64,000 bases of DNA from the NCBI RefSeq assembly GCF_022965805.1, contig NW_027330847.1, positions 1-64,000 on the forward strand, read 5' to 3'. Below the pieces are notes generated by a model. The model saw only the letters and a list, made by a program, of their open reading frames with translations, did no database searches and was not told the origin of the DNA. Below, one piece after another: positions 59,810-64,000 of the stretch (positions are counted from its first letter, which is position 1; the number at the start of each line of letters is the position of its first letter). The stretch is from Primulina eburnea (taxonomy: Eukaryota > Streptophyta > Magnoliopsida > Lamiales > Gesneriaceae). The position numbers and the translations under genes were made by a program.

Positions 59810-62800
59810 ATGTCTGGTTTTGACGACGATGCTAGTAGTCATGGCAGCGTGGGACGCTGGGGAGACCGCGACGATCGGGAGCGTCGTCGAGAGCATCGGG
59901 AACGTCGTCCACACCGACGAGATGAGCCTCGGAGTTTCAGTATGCATAGGTTCTTGCAGATGGGGCCGAAACCTCTTTCGGGCGGCGAGACTCCGGATGT
60001 TGCGGAGAACTGGCTTGAGAGGATGGAGAGCTGTTTCAAGTCTTTCCAGTGCTCGGCGGAGCAGCAGATGGATACCCTTGATTTCTTGCTGGAGGGCGGT
60101 GCACGTAAGTGGTGGAGGTCTACCTCTGCACCGATAGTTCAGCGACAGGGCCGAGTTCTTTGGGCCGATTTCCGAGCTGCTTTCATGCTGCTTTACTTTC
60201 CGCCAGCTCTTCTGCAGACCAAGGCGATTGAGTTGATCAATCTGAAGCAGGGGAGTTTGTCTGTTGATGAGTATCAGCAGAAGTTCTTTGAGTTGCTCCC
60301 ATATGTTCCGCACGTCAGTGACAATGCGGTGGCCAAGTATAATCATTTTCTTCAGGGCCTCAATCAGGAGATTTATGATCGGGTCGTGGTCTGTGATGAT
60401 CCGACGTCGTATGAGGGCCTTGTGAACCGTTGTCGCCAGGCAGAGGGCAGTTTGCTGAGGGGTCGAGCCATGCAGTCTGCTCGTCCTACTAGTTCTTTGG
60501 GTCCCCGTGCCCAATCATTTAAGAAGGCTGGATCTACTTCTTCTTCCTCTGGATCTGGAGGAGTTCACCATTTTGGGAAGAAGAAGGGCCCGTGTCAGCA
60601 TTGCGGGAAGGACCATCCGACAGAGCGTTGTCGCAGAGTTGCGGGTGCTTGTTTCAGGTGCGGTGAGATGGGCCACATGAAGAGAGATTGTCCACAGATG
60701 GGTGGAGGATCAGGATCTGGTTCTCAGGCTTCAGTTCATCAGAGGCCACAGCAGGGACAGTCTACTCAGGGCTCTAACCTCCGACCGCGTACTCAAGGGC
60801 AGGTCTTTGCTCTTAACCAGGATCAGGCTGCTGAGGAGAACGAGAGAGTTATTGCAGGTATTTGTAATTTATGTGGATTACCTGCTTACGTTCTCATTGA
60901 TACTGGTGCATCGCATTCATTTATATCTGCGAGGTTTGCTAAGCGTCATGCTTTACCTTTCACTTCTTTGGACATTGTGGTATCTGTTTCCACACCGATG
61001 GGTCATTCGGTGTTAGCTAAACGTCTAGTGATGGGTTGTCCTCTAGAGTTTGAGGGTAATATCTTAACTGCTAATTTGATGATTCTTGCGATGGAGGATT
61101 TTGATTGCATTCTGGGAATAGATGTGCTGACTGTGTATAGAGCTACTGTGGACTGTTACCAGAAGTTCGTGCAGTTTCGTCCAGTGGAGGGCGACAGTTG
61201 GTTTTTCTATGGAGAGGGAGCGCGACCCCCGATGCCTGTGGTTTCTGCTCTGAAAGCCTGTCGTGCCTTAGAGTCGGGCGGGGAAGGCTACCTTATCTAT
61301 GCTATTGATTCGTCCGCAGACAGTGTCGGGGTCAGTGACATTCCAGTGGTTTGCGATTTTCCGGATGTTTTTCCCGAGGAGATTCCTGGTTTTCCTCCAG
61401 TTCGGGAAGTGGATTTCAGCATTGATTTAGTGCCAGGCACGGCACCAATCTCCAGAGCTCCTTATCGTTTAGCTCCATCAGAGATGCAAGAATTGAAACA
61501 GCAGTTGCAGGATCTTCTTGACAAGGGGTATATTCGACCCAGTGTGTCCCCGTGGGGAGCACCAGTTCTTTTTGTCAAAAAGAAGGATGGTTCTATGCGG
61601 CTCTGCATAGATTATCGGCAGTTGAATCGTGCTACGATAAAGAATAAGTATCCGTTGCCACGGATTGATGATTTATTTGATCAACTGCAAGGTACCTCTG
61701 TGTATTCCAAGATCGATTTAAGGTCTGGTTATCATCAACTTCGAGTTCATCAGGGAGATATATCAAAGACTGCATTCAGGACCCGGTATGGGCATTATGA
61801 GTTTCTGGTTATGTCTTTTGGGGTGACGAATGCACCAGCAGTTTTTATGGATCTGATGAATCGGGTATTTCGAGACTTCTTGGATAAATTTGTTGTGGTG
61901 TTCATAGATGATATCTTAATCTATTCGCGTGATCAGCGAGAACACGTACAACACTTGAGAATTATTTTACAGATACTTCGCGAGAATCAGCTTTATGCGA
62001 AGTTGAGTAAATGCGAGTTTTGGATTGACAGGGTTGTATTCCTTGGTCATGTTATTTCTAGCGAGGGAGTTTCAGTTGACCCGAGCAAGGTGGAGGCGGT
62101 ATTGAACTGGTCGCGTCCGACGACAGTAGCCGAGATCCGCAGTTTTCTGGGATTGGCTGGGTATTATCGCCGCTTCATTGTCAACTTCTCTCAGATTGCT
62201 AAGCCACTTACTCAGCTCACTCGGAAAGATGTTTCATTTGAGTGGACATCAGAGTGCGAAGAGAGTTTCTTGGAGCTTCGCAGACGGTTGACATCTGCGC
62301 CTGTTTTGGCCTTACCGGCTGGATCTGGTGGTTTTAGTGTTTACACCGACGCCTCTTTGCAGGGTCTAGGGTGTGTTTTGATGCAGAATGAGCATGTGAT
62401 TGCTTATGCGTCGAGGCAGTTGAAGCCTCATGAGGAGAACTATCCTGTTCATGATCTGGAATTAGCAGCGATCGTTTTTGCTTTGAAAATCTGGCGCCAT
62501 TATCTGTATGGTGAGCGATTTGAGATTTTCACCGATCATAAGAGTTTGAAGTATCTGTTCACTCAGGCAGAGTTGAACATGCGTCAGCGTCGCTGGATGG
62601 ATCTACTCAAGGATTATGATTGTGAGATCAAGTATCATCCAGGATCTGCGAATCTCACGGCTGATGCTCTTAGTCGCAAGGTGAGATTGTCTGCTCTTCA
62701 GACTTGTGCTGTATCTGGGATTATTCAGGATTTCTGTTCGATGGGATTCAATTATAAGCATCGGAAGGGATCAGAGAGTATCCGTGTGGCTACTATTTTG

Positions 62801-64000
62801 TCTGAACCAGTGTTGTACTCTCGGATTAGAGATGCTCAGATGTCTGATTCTAAGGTTCAGAAATTAGCTCGGTTGGCTGATGGAGATAATACTTCTGGTT
62901 TCCACTATCAGTCTCAGGGTCTTTTGTGCTTATCTGGTCGTGTTGTTGTACCGGAGGATGACACTTTGAGGGAGGAGATTTTGTCCCAGGCTCATCGTAG
63001 CAAGTTGAGTGTTCATCCGGGGAGCAACAAGATGTATAAAGATTTAAGGACTCGATTTTGGTGGAAAGGTATGAAACGCAATGTTTATCAGTATGTCTCC
63101 AAGTGCCTGGTCTGTCAGCAGGTAAAGGCAGAGTATCGACGACCTGGAGGTTTGTTGCAGAATCTTCCTATTCCGGAGTGGAAGTGGGAGCATATCACGA
63201 TGGACTTCGTGACTCACTTGCCTATGTCTGTGGGGAATAGAGATGCTATCTGGGTTGTAGTAGATCGGCTTACCAAGTCTGCCCATTTTCTTCCGTATAA
63301 CAGAGATTTCACTTTCGATCGGATGGCACGGTTGTACATTCAGGAGATTGTACGGTTTCATGGTGTGCCTGTGAGTATCGTTAGTGACAGAGATCCTCGA
63401 TTTACGTCTAGATTTTGGGGTAGCTTTCAGCAAGCTTTGGGCACTACTTTGAGTTTGAGTACTGCGTATCACCCAGAGACTGACGGACAGTCAGAGAGGA
63501 CTATTCGTACGCTTGAGGATATGTTGAGGTCTTGTGTGATGGATTTCGGGCCAGCTTGGCAGGATCATTTGCCACTGATAGAGTTTGCATACAACAACAG
63601 CTTTCATAGGAGTATTGGTATGTCTCCGTTTGAAGCGTTGTATGGTCGACGTTGTCGTACTCCTCTGTTCTGGGAGGAAGTCGGAGAACGACAGGTCGAG
63701 GGTCCAGAATTGATTCAGCAGGCCAAGGATAAAGTTCTTGTGATCAAGCAGCGGATTAAGACTGCTCAGGATCGACAAGCGAGTTATGCGAACACCAAGC
63801 GCAGGCCTCTTCATTTTGATGCAGGCGAGAAAGTGTTTCTCAAGGTATCACCTTTTCGGAGGATTCTGAGATTTGGACTCAAGGGTAAGCTATCTCCGAG
63901 ATTCATTGGTCCTTTTGAGATCTTGGAATGTGTGGGAGATTTGGCCTACAGATTAGCCTTGCCACCGTATCTGTCTAGTGTTCACAATGTGTTTCATGTG
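59810..64000 (+). CDS. Uninterrupted gag-pol polyprotein of Ty3/gypsy family B (3' end missing)
   Basis: ATG at 59810 starts [13 protein letters not shown], and the frame is open for 1397 codons to the window end. Gag has a capsid region ([15 protein letters not shown]) and two Cys/His knuckles, [13 protein letters not shown] (about residue 263) and [14 protein letters not shown] (281). Protease has DTGA at 364. Reverse transcriptase has [13 protein letters not shown] and FIDDILIYS (698); [10 protein letters not shown] there differs from the usual [10 protein letters not shown]. RNase H has YTDAS (845) and TDHKSLKYL (about 907). Integrase has the HHCC region (His 1062 to Cys 1099) and catalytic D1132, D1193 and E1229, with 35 residues between the last two. 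The single-frame gag-pol needs no frameshift. The C-terminal end, including any chromodomain, is not seen. It is probably capable of expression, which is inference. Confidence 0.95.
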   Translation, partial: MSGFDDDASSHGSVGRWGDRDDRERRREHRERRPHRRDEPRSFSMHRFLQMGPKPLSGGETPDVAENWLERMESCFKSFQCSAEQQMDTLDFLLEGGARKWWRSTSAPIVQRQGRVLWADFRAAFMLLYFPPALLQTKAIELINLKQGSLSVDEYQQKFFELLPYVPHVSDNAVAKYNHFLQGLNQEIYDRVVVCDDPTSYEGLVNRCRQAEGSLLRGRAMQSARPTSSLGPRAQSFKKAGSTSSSSGSGGVHHFGKKKGPCQHCGKDHPTERCRRVAGACFRCGEMGHMKRDCPQMGGGSGSGSQASVHQRPQQGQSTQGSNLRPRTQGQVFALNQDQAAEENERVIAGICNLCGLPAYVLIDTGASHSFISARFAKRHALPFTSLDIVVSVSTPMGHSVLAKRLVMGCPLEFEGNILTANLMILAMEDFDCILGIDVLTVYRATVDCYQKFVQFRPVEGDSWFFYGEGARPPMPVVSALKACRALESGGEGYLIYAIDSSADSVGVSDIPVVCDFPDVFPEEIPGFPPVREVDFSIDLVPGTAPISRAPYRLAPSEMQELKQQLQDLLDKGYIRPSVSPWGAPVLFVKKKDGSMRLCIDYRQLNRATIKNKYPLPRIDDLFDQLQGTSVYSKIDLRSGYHQLRVHQGDISKTAFRTRYGHYEFLVMSFGVTNAPAVFMDLMNRVFRDFLDKFVVVFIDDILIYSRDQREHVQHLRIILQILRENQLYAKLSKCEFWIDRVVFLGHVISSEGVSVDPSKVEAVLNWSRPTTVAEIRSFLGLAGYYRRFIVNFSQIAKPLTQLTRKDVSFEWTSECEESFLELRRRLTSAPVLALPAGSGGFSVYTDASLQGLGCVLMQNEHVIAYASRQLKPHEENYPVHDLELAAIVFALKIWRHYLYGERFEIFTDHKSLKYLFTQAELNMRQRRWMDLLKDYDCEIKYHPGSANLTADALSRKVRLSALQTCAVSGIIQDFCSMGFNYKHRKGSESIRVATILSEPVLYSRIRDAQMSDSKVQKLARLADGDNTSGFHYQSQGLLCLSGRVVVPEDDTLREEILSQAHRSKLSVHPGSNKMYKDLRTRFWWKGMKRNVYQYVSKCLVCQQVKAEYRRPGGLLQNLPIPEWKWEHITMDFVTHLPMSVGNRDAIWVVVDRLTKSAHFLPYNRDFTFDRMARLYIQEIVRFHGVPVSIVSDRDPRFTSRFWGSFQQALGTTLSLSTAYHPETDGQSERTIRTLEDMLRSCVMDFGPAWQDHLPLIEFAYNNSFHRSIGMSPFEALYGRRCRTPLFWEEVGERQVEGPELIQQAKDKVLVIKQRIKTAQDRQASYANTKRRPLHFDAGEKVFLKVSPFRRILRFGLKGKLSPRFIGPFEILECVGDLAYRLALPPYLSSVHNVFHV

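Larger units (their letters stand above)
58385..64000 (+). mobile_element. Ty3/gypsy family B retrotransposon, 5' part (cut by window end)
   Basis: A 1343-bp LTR, primer-binding site and gag-pol frame in plus orientation. The gag-pol frame is open from 59810 to the last base. The 3' end, polypurine tract and second LTR lie outside the window. Domain order is gag, protease, reverse transcriptase, RNase H, integrase, so it is Ty3/gypsy. Motifs are similar to family A but clearly a separate family, and the LTRs are unrelated. Confidence 0.93.

Noticed and set aside
59729..60514. 261-codon minus-strand frame
   Set aside because: Shadow of the family B gag frame on the plus strand, whose zinc knuckles and continuous reading are clear.

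Overview
The window is repeat-only DNA from a plant nuclear genome, almost certainly an angiosperm. The evidence is Ty3/gypsy and Ty1/copia LTR retrotransposons with initiator-Met tRNA primer-binding sites, AT-rich LTRs, and a long tandem satellite array. I find no host gene, rRNA, tRNA or CRISPR array. Every coding region belongs to a retrotransposon.

Layout. (1) 1-2800: 5' end of a minus-strand Ty3/gypsy element of 'family A' (decayed gag, leader, primer site and a 1980-bp LTR). (2) 2821-26291 and 35052-45450: about 34 kb of a 200/201-bp tandem satellite. Its monomer is built from two non-adjacent pieces of a Ty3/gypsy integrase core. The array runs in + orientation to about 13,905, then flips to - orientation. 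It contains higher-order repeats (804, about 2996, 3413, 1029 and about 1151 bp), deletion-variant monomers and recurrent 56-bp micro-inversions. (3) 26292-35046: a full-length plus-strand family A element inserted inside one monomer, with target duplication GAATC, LTRs of 1950 and 1929 bp, and a gag-pol frame broken by three stops and two frameshifts. (4) 45448-46505: 3' end of another family A copy (integrase tail, chromodomain, polypurine tract, truncated LTR) at the right edge of the array. (5) 46506-48764, continued at 58164-58384: AT-rich LTR-like DNA of another element. (6) 48765-58163: a complete minus-strand Ty1/copia element with target duplication ACCAG. Its two 1975-bp LTRs are almost identical, yet its gag-pol is decayed, and its leader carries a GC-rich palindromic tandem repeat. 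(7) 58385-64000: 5' LTR and an uninterrupted gag-pol frame (at least 1397 codons, cut by the window end) of a second Ty3/gypsy family, 'family B'.

Relations. The array is older than the family A element nested in it. The copia element is a recent insertion into older LTR-like DNA. The satellite's integrase motifs ([19 protein letters not shown] and [15 protein letters not shown]) differ from those of families A and B, so it came from a third Ty3 lineage, possibly CRM-like. Families A and B both carry clusters of short CpG-rich palindromes just upstream of the LTR TATA box, and the copia leader carries an analogous 34-bp palindromic repeat.

The best candidates for something undescribed are the integrase-derived, orientation-switching satellite and the palindrome clusters shared in design by unrelated retroelements.
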